The notes: a model not told the origin generated them from the letters alone. DNA of 12,145 bases from Anaerolineaceae bacterium UBA6801 (GCA_002452315.1 DKFH01000091.1:931-13075); one strand, 5' to 3'; positions 1 through 7,418 are shown, numbered from the stretch's first letter. Numbers and translations: made by a program.

Positions 1-525
1 GACCTGGTGCCGACCGGCTTAATCCGATTGATCAAGGAAGAATTTAATGCGGGCGTGGATCACTCGGGCGGTTTGATTGGGCAGCCCACATCCTTCTTTG
101 TGGGTGCGGCGATGAATTTATGTCCCAGTAATCCAGCACGAGAGATCCATGTATTAAGAAAGAAAATCAGTGCGGGGGCAGATTTTTTCCTCACCCAACC
201 TGTTTTTGATGTTCACCAAGCGCATAATTTTTATCAGCGCTATCTGGATGAAATCGGGAGCCTTGGGGTGCCGATTTTGGTGGGAATCTTACCGTTGGTC
301 ACTGAACGGCATGCCCGTTTTTTGCACAACGAGGTGCCGGGTATCAAAATTCCCGAGGTAATCCAGCAGCGCATGTCGGCAGCAGGCGAGTCTTCTGCGA
401 AGGAAGGCGCGAAGATTGCTAATGAGCTGATTGAAGAGTTACGTGTTGATTTCCAAGGGGTGTATTTTATGCCGGCCTTCAGTCGTTACGACATGGTGGC
501 AGAGATCATCGACCGGATTGAATAG
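1..525 (+). CDS. Methylenetetrahydrofolate reductase domain protein, C-terminal part (5' truncated by window edge)
   Basis: The reading frame is open from base 1 to the TAG at 523-525, and the gene starts outside the window. About 174 C-terminal residues are visible. They match the flavin-dependent MTHFR (MetF) TIM barrel: a GLIxL...N.G.D..G..IG.PT segment, then a VGAAMN strand, then the diagnostic GADFFLTQPVFD motif, then an ILPL strand and an IPEVI segment. The spacing and the GLIRL/IGQPT wording resemble the reductase half of bifunctional homocysteine S-methyltransferase/MTHFR proteins (YitJ type) more than stand-alone E. coli MetF, but the N-terminal half is not visible to prove it. The family reduces 5,10-methylene-THF to 5-methyl-THF for methionine synthesis in the cytoplasm. 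Bases 7-9 are an internal GTG, not the real start. Confidence 0.9.
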   Translation, partial: DLVPTGLIRLIKEEFNAGVDHSGGLIGQPTSFFVGAAMNLCPSNPAREIHVLRKKISAGADFFLTQPVFDVHQAHNFYQRYLDEIGSLGVPILVGILPLVTERHARFLHNEVPGIKIPEVIQQRMSAAGESSAKEGAKIANELIEELRVDFQGVYFMPAFSRYDMVAEIIDRIE

Positions 526-561
526 GCAACACCTGGAGCATAGCGCTTGCAGAGCGCAAAG

Positions 562-589
562 TTGCGAAATTGAATTAAAAGATTATAAT
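562..589 (+). promoter_or_regulatory. Sigma-70-like promoter for the DUF3048 lipoprotein gene
   Basis: TTGCGA at 562-567 and an exact TATAAT at 584-589 are separated by 16 nt. They lie in the 100-nt gap after the MTHFR stop, about 37 nt before the lipoprotein ATG. This suggests that the lipoprotein/phosphoesterase pair is transcribed independently of the folate gene. Confidence 0.6.
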
Positions 590-625
590 GGATTATTGTT
601 TGTGATCTACTCAGAGGTGAATGCA

Positions 626-1834
626 ATGAAGAAACTCACACGGCACTTAAAATGGATCGTCCTTGGCTTACTGGTTGTCTTCCTGGCAGCCTGTGGTGGC
701 AACACTTCCATTGACCAAAATTTGGCAGCGACCTATGCCGCCCAAACGTTGGTCGCGCTTCCTACCAACACAGCGGAGCCTTTGCCGCCCACAGAAACCT
801 TGGTGTTCACACCAACGGCAACCATCACTCCAACACCCTTACCCGTCATTGGACCGGTGGGGCCGTATGATTTCCCCGAGAATGTGAACCCCCTGACGGG
901 TTTACTTGTGGAAGATCCTTCGATATTAGATCGCCGACCCGTGTTTGTAAAGGTAGCTAATTACCCGATATCTGGCCGGCCGCATGCCGGACTTTCATTT
1001 GCGGATATGGTGTTCGAATATTACATTGGCGCAGGCGGCAATCGTTTCCTGCCCCTGTTTTATGGACAGGATGCGGAAATGATCGGTCCTGTGCGTTCTG
1101 GGCGGATGATCGACCCTTACCTCGTCAGCCTATATGAGGGCATATTAGGGATGGAAGGTGCTTATGTGACGGTGAGGGAGCATATCTTAGGTATCCTGGG
1201 CAACCGGGTCATCAGCGGCAAAGAATTATGCCCGGGCTTGTGTGACGACGGGCGCTACCTGGTGATTAGCGTGTTTGGGGACTCTGGTGCGCTGACGGAC
1301 ATTGCTGAGAGTCGTGGGGTTGTTCAGCAGCGCTACACCTTGGAAGGGATGGCCTTTGACCCCGAAGCGCCGCAAGGCGGGCAGCCTGCACAACAGATCA
1401 GGACCCAGTTTTCTAAAGTAAACCCGGGTGAATGGCGTTATGATGAAGAATCGGGACTTTACAAACGCTGGATTGATAATGAATCCGGCCAGGCGATTGA
1501 CCTGATCCCGCTGGTGGACCGCATCACAGATGAACAGCTCGTTTTTTCGAACGTAGCCGTGATTTTTGTCAATCACAACGAAATTGCGCCCACCCTGCAC
1601 GATATGGACATTTGGGATAATACTGGAGGAAGGCGAGCGATTGTTTTTCGTGACGGCCAGGCTTATGATGTTACCTGGCGGACACCCAGCCGGAATCAGC
1701 CGATCCAATTCATTGATGACTCGGGCGAGGTCTTCAGGCTCAAACCGGGCAATACCTGGGTGGTGGTTTTTGGGTTGAATTCCTCGGTGGTTGTCGATGG
1801 GGCCAACTGGACCTTGACGTTTTATATGCCCTAA
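626..1834 (+). CDS. DUF3048 (YerB-type) lipoprotein
   Basis: The product has 402 residues. The ATG at 626 is chosen because AGAGGTGA (613-620) sits 5 nt upstream and the protein then starts with a clean lipoprotein signal: KK, a hydrophobic core at 10-20, and the lipobox LAAC with lipidated Cys23. A Thr/Pro-rich linker (about 46-75) leads to a DUF3048 N-domain starting near NPLTG (88-92). The N-domain continues through RRPVFVKVAN (103-112), RPHAGLSFADMVFE (118-131), RFLPLFYG and IGPVRSGRMID (153-163). The second half matches the DUF3048 C-terminal domain and ends in a beta-rich TWVVVFGLNS region. DUF3048 proteins are secreted or membrane-anchored with no established biochemical role, so no function is claimed beyond extracytoplasmic anchoring. 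The in-frame extension back to 431 overlaps the upstream gene and precedes the promoter, so it is rejected. Confidence 0.9.
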   Translation: MKKLTRHLKWIVLGLLVVFLAACGGNTSIDQNLAATYAAQTLVALPTNTAEPLPPTETLVFTPTATITPTPLPVIGPVGPYDFPENVNPLTGLLVEDPSILDRRPVFVKVANYPISGRPHAGLSFADMVFEYYIGAGGNRFLPLFYGQDAEMIGPVRSGRMIDPYLVSLYEGILGMEGAYVTVREHILGILGNRVISGKELCPGLCDDGRYLVISVFGDSGALTDIAESRGVVQQRYTLEGMAFDPEAPQGGQPAQQIRTQFSKVNPGEWRYDEESGLYKRWIDNESGQAIDLIPLVDRITDEQLVFSNVAVIFVNHNEIAPTLHDMDIWDNTGGRRAIVFRDGQAYDVTWRTPSRNQPIQFIDDSGEVFRLKPGNTWVVVFGLNSSVVVDGANWTLTFYMP

Positions 1835-1837
1835 ACC

Positions 1838-2569
1838 ATGCGGACCCTGATCATCTCGGATGTGCATGCCAACCTGACAGCGTTGAACGCGGTGCTGGCA
1901 GATGCAGGCACATTTGAGCGCGTGTGGTGTTTGGGCGACATTGTGGGCTATGGGCCTGATCCGAATGAAAGTGTTGAACGGATCGCAGCTTTACCTGGCT
2001 TACATTGTGTAAAAGGCAACCACGACGCGGCTATACTGGGGGAAATTTCGGTGCAAGCGTTCAATCTTGAAGCACGCGCCTCATTACACTGGCTGCAATC
2101 TGCATTAACCCTTGAGAACAAGCAATGGCTGGCTGGTTTGGATGAACGGCTGACCCTGGATGAGGTCACCCTCGTCCATGGCAGTCCGCGCAAACCGGTA
2201 TGGGAGTATGTGATGGATTTGTGGACTGCCCGGGAGAATATGGCTCAATTTGAGACCGAGGTTTGCCTGGTTGGACACACCCATCTGCCAGCCAAATATC
2301 AAATGCAGGGGGAGACTTTGCTTTCAACCCGTTATCAGCCGTTGACAGAAGACGAGCCTTTTGGTATTAAGCGAAAAACGATCCTCAATCCGGGTTCTGT
2401 TGGGCAGCCACGCGATCGTGACCCCCGGGCCGCCTACATGATTTATGATGATGGAGAGGATTGCTGGACCTTTCACCGGGTGGACTATGATGTGAAAGCG
2501 GTCCAGGAGCGCATTCGGTCTGCTGGTTTACCCAACATGCACGCAGATCGGTTGACAGAGGGCTGGTAA
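1838..2569 (+). CDS. Calcineurin-like metallophosphoesterase (YfcE/ApaH-like superfamily)
   Basis: The product has 243 residues and starts 3 nt after the DUF3048 stop. No good Shine-Dalgarno is visible in the overlap, so translation is probably coupled. All dinuclear-metal motifs of the superfamily are present in order: SDVHAN (Asp8, His10), GDIVGYGP (Asp34), GNHD (Asn61, His62), a His at 114 in LVHGSP, and GHTH (His147, His149). A NPGSVGQPRDR segment near 184-194 is typical of small bacterial YfcE/MJ0936-like phosphodiesterases. The protein is expected to be a cytoplasmic Mn/Fe-dependent phosphodiesterase or phosphatase. Its substrate cannot be deduced; a diadenosine tetraphosphate or protein phosphatase role is possible but unsupported. 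The tight coupling to a lipoprotein gene is the only context clue. Confidence 0.92.
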   Translation: MRTLIISDVHANLTALNAVLADAGTFERVWCLGDIVGYGPDPNESVERIAALPGLHCVKGNHDAAILGEISVQAFNLEARASLHWLQSALTLENKQWLAGLDERLTLDEVTLVHGSPRKPVWEYVMDLWTARENMAQFETEVCLVGHTHLPAKYQMQGETLLSTRYQPLTEDEPFGIKRKTILNPGSVGQPRDRDPRAAYMIYDDGEDCWTFHRVDYDVKAVQERIRSAGLPNMHADRLTEGW

Positions 2570-2586
2570 GGCACCAATCTCGGCAC

Positions 2587-2606
2587 AATTCTGTTTGAAT
2601 TTTTTA
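2587..2606 (+). terminator. Weak intrinsic terminator candidate after the phosphoesterase gene
   Basis: A 5-bp stem AATTC/GAATT (2587-2591 / 2597-2601) with a 5-nt loop runs straight into a T-rich tract (2600-2605). The stem is AT-rich and short, so efficiency is doubtful. It lies in the right place, 18 nt after the stop and before the next promoter. Confidence 0.3.
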
Positions 2607-2633
2607 TTATCTCTCGATAGTGGAACTTTTCCC

Positions 2634-2662
2634 TCAACGTGGGCGTTATTAAGTTATATAAT
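2634..2662 (+). promoter_or_regulatory. Promoter candidate for the DUF4349 gene
   Basis: An exact TATAAT at 2657-2662 lies 32 nt before the DUF4349 start codon. The -35 region with 17-nt spacing (TCAACG, 2634-2639) matches the consensus at only three positions. The downstream leader carries a strong AGGAGA ribosome site at 2684-2689. Confidence 0.5.
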
Positions 2663-2694
2663 GGACTTGAAAAATAGAAAGCGAGGAGAATAAG

Positions 2695-3663
2695 ATGTTG
2701 AGGAACCGAACCTGGTTATTGATGATCTTTCTTGGGTTGAGTTTGCTGGTGGGGGCCTGTGCACCGATGCGGGCTGCTGAAGAAGCTGTATGGGAAGCAC
2801 CGATGGAAGCGCCTGCATATGACAGCTATGAAATGGTTGAGGCAGAACAGCTGACTGCCTCTGATGCGCGTGGTATGACTTCGGGTGTCGGCCCAATTGC
2901 GAGCGAGATAGAGCGTATGGTGATCTACAACGCCGACATGCGCATCTCGGTTGAAGACCCGGAGGCAACCATGCAGACCATCATTGAAATGGCTGAGGAT
3001 GCTGGCGGTTATGTGGTTTCCTCCAACCTCTACAAAACCTATACTGACCGCGGGAGCCTGCCCCAAGCCAATCTGATGGTGAGGGTGCCAGCCGGGCGGT
3101 TGAACTCGATTATGGAATCGATCAAATCCCTGACGCCGAACCCAAAGGATGATGTGCTAGCGGAGAATGTTTCCGGGCAGGATGTCACCGCAGAGTTCAC
3201 CGATCTTGAATCCCGTTTGCGCAACCTGGAGGCAGCTGAGCAAGCCTTGGTTGAGCTGATGGAAGATGCTCAAGACCCGCAGGACGTTCTGGACGTGTTC
3301 AGCGAGCTGACCTATTACCGAGGTGAAATCGAGATCGTCAAGGGGCGCATGCGCTATTTGGAAGAATCTGCTGCCCTTTCAGCCCTGTCGGTGGATATTG
3401 TTGCCAAGCGGTCCCTGCAACCGATCGAGATCGTCGGGTGGGAGCCCCAGGGCACGGCCAAAGCCGCGATTGAAGCGCTGATTGAAGCCGGGCAATTCAT
3501 CGTGGACGCGTTGATCTGGTTTGGTATCTTCTGTCTGCCCTTCCTAATCCCGCTGGGCGTGGTGGTTTACTTCTTGGTGCGCTATTTCCGCAAGCAGAAG
3601 GCACAGAAGAAGGCAGACCGAGCCGAGATTGAGGAACTCAATTCACTGGATCAACTTGAGTAG
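2695..3663 (+). CDS. DUF4349 domain lipoprotein with C-terminal membrane helix
   Basis: The product has 322 residues. The ATG at 2695 follows AGGAGA by 5 nt. The N-terminus is a lipoprotein signal (hydrophobic 7-20, lipobox VGAC with Cys22). After an acidic low-complexity stretch comes the DUF4349 domain (about 75-240): ERMVIYNADMRISVEDP, then an AGGYVVSSN strand, then NLMVRVPAGRL, then a charged helical hairpin including DLESRLRNLEAAEQAL that is likely coiled coil, then an ALSVDIV strand. A hydrophobic helix at about 272-295 (LIWFGIFCLPFLIPLGVVVYFL) is followed by a Lys/Arg/Glu-rich tail. This is the usual DUF4349 layout, with an extracytoplasmic domain anchored at both ends and a cytoplasmic tail. 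The function of the family is not established; a structural or sensory envelope role is only inference. Confidence 0.9.
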   Translation: MLRNRTWLLMIFLGLSLLVGACAPMRAAEEAVWEAPMEAPAYDSYEMVEAEQLTASDARGMTSGVGPIASEIERMVIYNADMRISVEDPEATMQTIIEMAEDAGGYVVSSNLYKTYTDRGSLPQANLMVRVPAGRLNSIMESIKSLTPNPKDDVLAENVSGQDVTAEFTDLESRLRNLEAAEQALVELMEDAQDPQDVLDVFSELTYYRGEIEIVKGRMRYLEESAALSALSVDIVAKRSLQPIEIVGWEPQGTAKAAIEALIEAGQFIVDALIWFGIFCLPFLIPLGVVVYFLVRYFRKQKAQKKADRAEIEELNSLDQLE

Positions 3664-3687
3664 GCTTTCACAGTAATCCTTACAAGC

Positions 3688-3720
3688 AAAGGCACCTTCC
3701 TTTCCCGGGAGGTGCTTTTT
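3688..3720 (+). terminator. Intrinsic terminator of the DUF4349 gene
   Basis: A 9-bp stem, GCACCTTCC (3692-3700) with GGGAGGTGC (3707-3715) including one T-G wobble, closes a 6-nt loop. It is followed by TTTTT (3716-3720) and preceded by AAA. It starts about 25 nt after the DUF4349 stop and separates that gene from the regulator/MFS operon. Confidence 0.85.
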
Positions 3721-3749
3721 GGTGTGGAGAACTGGCAGGTAAAACCAGC

Positions 3750-3778
3750 TTGACAAACACAACAGATTCTGTTAAACT
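3750..3778 (+). promoter_or_regulatory. Sigma-70 promoter of the regulator-MFS operon
   Basis: An exact TTGACA (3750-3755) is separated by 17 nt from TAAACT (3773-3778, four of six matches). It lies 44 nt before the chosen ATG at 3822. Its position also argues against the upstream in-frame TTG at 3750 as a start codon, because that codon is the -35 box itself. Confidence 0.65.
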
Positions 3779-3785
3779 AATTTTG

Positions 3786-3810
3786 TCGAAAAAATTATTT
3801 TTATCGATAA
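3786..3810 (+). promoter_or_regulatory. Candidate operator (palindrome) between the -10 box and the regulator start
   Basis: TTATCGATAA (3801-3810) is a perfect 10-bp palindrome. A second TCGA at 3786-3789 followed by A-rich sequence mirrors TTTTTATCGA, giving a wider imperfect inverted repeat. It lies just downstream of the predicted transcription start and upstream of the AAGGGA ribosome site, a position where binding would block transcription. Autoregulation by the adjacent winged-helix protein is inference. Confidence 0.4.
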
Positions 3811-3821
3811 GGGAAATCATA

Positions 3822-4472
3822 ATGGACGAAAAAGCACAAAAACAACCCGTTTTTATGATCAGCGACCTGGAAACATTAAAAGTGATGACGGATCCGTTGC
3901 ACTTGCAAATCTTTGAGCTGCTGAATCCTGAACCCCAGACGGTCAACCAGATTGCACGAAAGATGGGCATTTCAAGCAGCCGGCTGTATTACCACTTCAA
4001 TTTGATGGAAACGGCGGGCTTGATCAGGGTAGTTGAAACGCGCACGGTGAACAACATCATCGAGAAGATCTACTGGGTAACGGCTGATGACATCGAAATT
4101 GACCGCGATTTACTGAACTTTTCATCCCAGGATGGCCAGGATAACGTAGCCTGGGTGGTGAGGTCTGCGGTGGATGATACCCGGGAGGACATCCTGCGCA
4201 GCTTGCGGGCCATGGCTGTGGCACTTGAACAGGGTGCTGCGCCTCATCCCCGGCAAATCATGATCAAGAAATTGACTAAACGCTTACGTGATGAGACCTT
4301 TACGCAGTTTTTAGAAGAATTCGATCTGCTGCTCAAAACTTTTGAAGACTTACCTGATGACGGTGAGGATTTGGAAGAATCGAATGTGTATTCCGTGGCT
4401 TGTTTCCTTTACCCCAATTTTAATTTTGTCGAAGAACATGACGATTTCACCGAGGAGGAAAACGATGCGTAA
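3822..4472 (+). CDS. ArsR-like winged helix-turn-helix transcriptional regulator
   Basis: The product has 216 residues. The ATG at 3822 has AAGGGA (3809-3814) 7 nt upstream. Residues about 13-88 form a winged HTH of the ArsR/HTH_20 type: LKVMTDPLHLQIFELL (19-34), then the recognition unit TVNQIARKMGISSSRLYYHFNLMETAGLI (40-68), then a beta wing with VNNIIEKIYWVTA (76-88). The C-terminal 120 residues are helical and acidic and may form an effector or dimerisation region; no metal-binding Cys cluster is seen, so metal sensing is unlikely. The gene overlaps the following MFS transporter by 8 nt, the usual arrangement of a local regulator with the efflux pump it controls. The ligand is unknown. 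Confidence 0.88.
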   Translation: MDEKAQKQPVFMISDLETLKVMTDPLHLQIFELLNPEPQTVNQIARKMGISSSRLYYHFNLMETAGLIRVVETRTVNNIIEKIYWVTADDIEIDRDLLNFSSQDGQDNVAWVVRSAVDDTREDILRSLRAMAVALEQGAAPHPRQIMIKKLTKRLRDETFTQFLEEFDLLLKTFEDLPDDGEDLEESNVYSVACFLYPNFNFVEEHDDFTEEENDA

Positions 4473-5856
4473 GCCGACAAAGGGCATGCGGACCTTTTTT
4501 ATTATTTGGCTAGGCCAGCTTTTTTCAATGCTTGGGTCTGGCTTGATCGGTTTTGCCCTGGCGGTGTGGATCTTTGAGCAAACCGGCCAGGCAACGCCCT
4601 TTGCGCTGACAGGGTTGTTTGCGATCCTGCCCAGGGTTTTACTTTCACCGGTGGCGGGGGCGCTGACCGACCGCTGGAACCGCAAGAAAATCATGCTGAT
4701 TTCCGATTCGCTCTCTGGCGTGGTTACCCTGGCAACCGCTGTATTACTGCTAACCGGGCGGATGGACGTGTGGATGGTGTATTTGATCAGTTTTATGGGG
4801 TCGATTTTCGCCGCATTTCAACAGCCTGCCTATACGGCGTCAATTGTCATGCTGGTACCGAAGGATCAGCTCACCCGGGCTAATTCCATGGTGCAGATGG
4901 GCGGCTCGATCAGTGATATCCTCACGCCGCTTTTAGCTGGGATCCTGTTCACGACAATCGGCATGCAGGGCATCATCCTGATCGACGTGGTCACTTATCT
5001 GATTGCCATCACGACCCTGATTTTGGTGCACATCCCCCAGCCGGAAAAAACAGTAGATGAAGCAGACCGAAAAATTTCTGTCTTTGAGGATGTGGCTTTT
5101 GGCTGGCGCTACCTGGTCCAACGGCCGGGCCTGCTGGGGCTGTTGTTTTATTTTGCCGTGGTGAACTTTACCGCGAATTTTTCCAGTGCCATGATCGGCC
5201 CCCTGGTGCTTTCGTTTGGCTCAGCCGCCAGCCTGGGTGCGGTTCAGACCGTGATGGGTGCCGGGGTGCTGGCGGGCAGCCTGTTGATGAGCATTTGGGG
5301 CGGACCTAAAAAACGCATGATCCATGCCGTGATCGGTTTTATTGCCCTGGCATCGACGGGGTTCTGGGTGGCAGGGCTGCGGCCTTCGCTGACTTATGTG
5401 AGCGTTGGTTTGTTTATTTTGATGCTCTTCATCCCCTTTTCCTCAGGCCCCAGTTCAGCCATATTCGCCAGAAAAGTAGCGCCAGAGGTGCAGGGGCGTG
5501 TCTTTGCCACACGCAGCATGATCTCGCTGTCGATGATGCCCCTGGCCTATATTCTCAGCGGTGTTTTAGCCGACCAGGTGTTTAACCCCTGGCTGGTGGA
5601 GGGCGGCGCGCTGGCCGAGACATTTATCGGGCGGTTGGTAGGTGTTGGGAGTGGGCGCGGTATCGGCTTGATGATGATTTGCAGCGGTATCTTGTTGATG
5701 CTGGTCAGTGCTGTGGCATTTGCAAACCCGCGCATCCGCAATCTAGAAACAGAAATTCCTGATGCAACGCCGGAGCAGGATGAACAACCGGTGACGGAGG
5801 ACACCGCATTGCCCCTCGGGGAGAAAAGGTCGACCTCCAGGGAGCCGGCCAGCTAA
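4465..5856 (+). CDS. MFS transporter, drug-efflux type (macrolide-efflux-like subgroup)
   Basis: The product has 463 residues. The ATG at 4465 has a near-perfect GAGGAGG (4452-4458) 6 nt upstream and overlaps the regulator stop by 8 nt. The sequence has about 10-12 hydrophobic helices. An N-terminal LGQLFSMLGSGLIGFALAVWIFEQTG segment is followed by the MFS motif A, GALTDRWNRKKIMLISD (65-81). Later regions include AFQQPAYTASIVMLVP and FSSGPSSAIFARKVAPEVQGRVFA, and near the C-terminus GVGSGRGIGLMMICSGI. These features are typical of MefA-like and enterobactin-exporter-like MFS proteins. The tail after the last helix is acidic. The role is probably proton-driven export of a hydrophobic compound across the cytoplasmic membrane; the substrate is not deducible. 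Codons from 4342 to 4464 are open in this frame but lie inside the regulator and are not needed. Confidence 0.93.
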   Translation: MRKPTKGMRTFFIIWLGQLFSMLGSGLIGFALAVWIFEQTGQATPFALTGLFAILPRVLLSPVAGALTDRWNRKKIMLISDSLSGVVTLATAVLLLTGRMDVWMVYLISFMGSIFAAFQQPAYTASIVMLVPKDQLTRANSMVQMGGSISDILTPLLAGILFTTIGMQGIILIDVVTYLIAITTLILVHIPQPEKTVDEADRKISVFEDVAFGWRYLVQRPGLLGLLFYFAVVNFTANFSSAMIGPLVLSFGSAASLGAVQTVMGAGVLAGSLLMSIWGGPKKRMIHAVIGFIALASTGFWVAGLRPSLTYVSVGLFILMLFIPFSSGPSSAIFARKVAPEVQGRVFATRSMISLSMMPLAYILSGVLADQVFNPWLVEGGALAETFIGRLVGVGSGRGIGLMMICSGILLMLVSAVAFANPRIRNLETEIPDATPEQDEQPVTEDTALPLGEKRSTSREPAS

Positions 5857-5911
5857 TGAAAGTATTGGTTGTAAGCTGGTTCCCTCGTGAAGCCTGGTTC
5901 GGCCAGCGGAT

Positions 5912-6538
5912 CTAAACTTCTCCTGTAACCGCCTGGAGATCTGACAAGGATATTGGCCCCGGTCGCAGGATTTTGATCTCTGCACCGGTGAGATCAGCGA
6001 CAGTGGACGCGGTTGGGCCGGGTGTAGGCCCGCCATCCAGAAGCAGATCGATCCGCCCGCCCAATTGCGCCATGACGCTGGCGGCATCGACGGGGTTGGG
6101 GTTGCCGGAAATATTGGCCGATGTGGTGGCCAGGGGGCCGGTCTCCCGCAGGAGTGCCAGGGCGAAATCCAGGTTTGGCATGCGGATCCCGATGGTCGGG
6201 TAAGGAGCAAGCTTTGAGGGCACCCGGGGGCTTTTTAACAAAATCAAGGTGAGCGGGCCTGGCCAAAAAGCTGCTGTAATCCGCTTGAGCCGCTGATCGT
6301 GCTGGATAATGAGGTCTGCCAGATGGTCGTAATCGCCGATGAGGACGGGCAGTGCCTTTTCGTCGGGGCGCTGTTTAGCCGTAAAGATCGCTTCAATCGC
6401 CTGGGGGTTGAAGGCATCTCCGGCCACGCCATAAATGGTATCGGTGGGGAACGCGATCAGGCCGCCTTGCTGGATGATCTGTTTAGCAGCGGGGATGGCC
6501 TGGGGGTCATGGATGGAGCGTAGGCGGGTTTCGATCAT
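5912..6538 (-). CDS. tsaC: L-threonylcarbamoyladenylate synthase (TsaC/YrdC domain)
   Basis: The product has 208 residues and is a single YrdC domain without the extra C-terminal Sua5 domain. It makes threonylcarbamoyl-AMP from threonine, bicarbonate and ATP for t6A37 of ANN-decoding tRNAs. Visible family motifs are the FPTDTIYGVAGDA loop (30-42), the KQRP basic motif (55-58) followed by KALPVLI, WPGPLTLIL (92-100), IGIRMPN (117-122), ATTSANISG (137-145) and STVAD (178-182). The ATG is at 6538, with AGGA about 8 nt upstream on the minus strand. It is the last gene of a prfA-prmC-tsaC series, 24 nt after prmC. This order is widely conserved in bacteria and links three functions acting at decoding and termination. 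The 3' end meets the MFS gene's end region tail to tail. Confidence 0.95.
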   Translation of the reverse strand: MIETRLRSIHDPQAIPAAKQIIQQGGLIAFPTDTIYGVAGDAFNPQAIEAIFTAKQRPDEKALPVLIGDYDHLADLIIQHDQRLKRITAAFWPGPLTLILLKSPRVPSKLAPYPTIGIRMPNLDFALALLRETGPLATTSANISGNPNPVDAASVMAQLGGRIDLLLDGGPTPGPTASTVADLTGAEIKILRPGPISLSDLQAVTGEV

Positions 6539-6562
6539 GAGGGTTCCTATATTGAGAAGTTG

Positions 6563-7414
6563 TTATCTGTCCTGATGGTTACCAAGCCGGATTTCTACGA
6601 TGCGTTCGTGGCCAGCCAGGTCGGGGACCAGCCGGTGGTGTGCTTGGGGAAAAGCTTCCTGAGCGATATGGAGGGTTTTGGGGCCCAAACTTGCTTCTGT
6701 TTCGAGCAGGATGACCCCATTGGGCGCCAGCCTGGACCGGGCTTGATGGAGCAGCCGTTGGATGACATTCAAGCCGGATTGGCCGCCGTCGAGGGCCAGG
6801 CGCGGCTCCCAGCGTGAGACCGGCAGGGTTGCCAAGGTCTGGCTGGGGATGTAGGGCAGGTTGGCGCAGATCAGGTCAAAGCGGGTCGAGAATGGTGTAA
6901 GCAGGTCGGTTTGGAGAAAGCGCACCTGGCGTTGTCCCAAGCGGCTGGCGTTCAGGCGGGCGACCTGCAGCGCGGCCATGGAAAGATCGATACCCAGCAT
7001 GGTGGCAGCGGGCAGTTCGGCTGACAGGGTGATGGCGATACAGCCGGAGCCCGTGCCGACATCGATGATGCGGGGGTTTGGGGTGGCCTGGGCGTGCTGC
7101 AGGGCAAGCTCTACCAGCAATTCGGTTTCAGGCCGGGGTATGAGGACGTCGGGTGTGAGCTGGAATGTGCGCCCGTAAAACGCCCATTCGCCCAGGATAT
7201 ACGGCAGGGGCACGCCTTGCAGGTATTGCGCTAAACTGGATGCCAGCAGTTGCTGTTCTTGTGTGGTGAGGTCAACCTCGCCGTGGCTGAGCACCCAGCT
7301 TTTGGGCTGCTTGAGGGTATGCTGGAGCAGGACCAAGCTGATCTGCCCGGGGGAATCGCAGTTGCCCTGTTGTAATTTTTCTTTGAGGTCTTGCCGGGTT
7401 TGCTGCAGGTTGAT
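6563..7414 (-). CDS. prmC: Peptide chain release factor N(5)-glutamine methyltransferase PrmC
   Basis: PrmC methylates the Gln of the GGQ motif in release factors using S-adenosylmethionine. With the proposed AUC start the protein has 283 residues, close to E. coli PrmC (277). An N-terminal helical domain (about 1-80) contains the family's DSP turn at 20-22. IPRPET (92-97), the SAM-binding motif DVGTGSGCIA (118-127) and the substrate-Gln motif NLPY (185-188) follow. The usual motif is NPPY, so the second residue deviates. The frame between the stop at 7463-7465 and a TTG at 7336 contains no ATG, GTG or TTG, yet residues upstream of that TTG clearly continue the family homology. ATC at 7414 lies 9 nt after a GGAGG (7428-7424) and 4 nt after the prfA stop, so it is the preferred start. 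A conventional caller would choose 7336. It is coupled to prfA, whose product is its substrate. Confidence 0.88.
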   Translation of the reverse strand: MNLQQTRQDLKEKLQQGNCDSPGQISLVLLQHTLKQPKSWVLSHGEVDLTTQEQQLLASSLAQYLQGVPLPYILGEWAFYGRTFQLTPDVLIPRPETELLVELALQHAQATPNPRIIDVGTGSGCIAITLSAELPAATMLGIDLSMAALQVARLNASRLGQRQVRFLQTDLLTPFSTRFDLICANLPYIPSQTLATLPVSRWEPRLALDGGQSGLNVIQRLLHQARSRLAPNGVILLETEASLGPKTLHIAQEAFPQAHHRLVPDLAGHERIVEIRLGNHQDR

Positions 7415-7418
7415 GGGT

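Noticed and set aside
543..557. GCGCT/AGCGC hairpin after the MTHFR gene
   Set aside because: The stem is only 5 bp and no T-run follows, so it is not supported as a terminator.
431..625. N-terminal extension of the DUF3048 frame
   Set aside because: It overlaps the MTHFR gene, precedes the TATAAT promoter, and would bury the lipoprotein signal inside the protein.
1226..1867. 213-codon open frame on the minus strand
   Set aside because: It lies antisense to the DUF3048 gene, which has full family motifs, a signal peptide and a ribosome site. The antisense product is low-complexity with no recognisable domain.
3750..3821. Upstream TTG start for the regulator
   Set aside because: The TTG is part of the TTGACA -35 box, and a good ribosome site precedes the ATG at 3822.
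5743..6210. 155-codon minus-strand frame across the MFS end and tsaC
   Set aside because: It is an alternative frame of tsaC running into the MFS 3' end; the tsaC frame carries all YrdC motifs.
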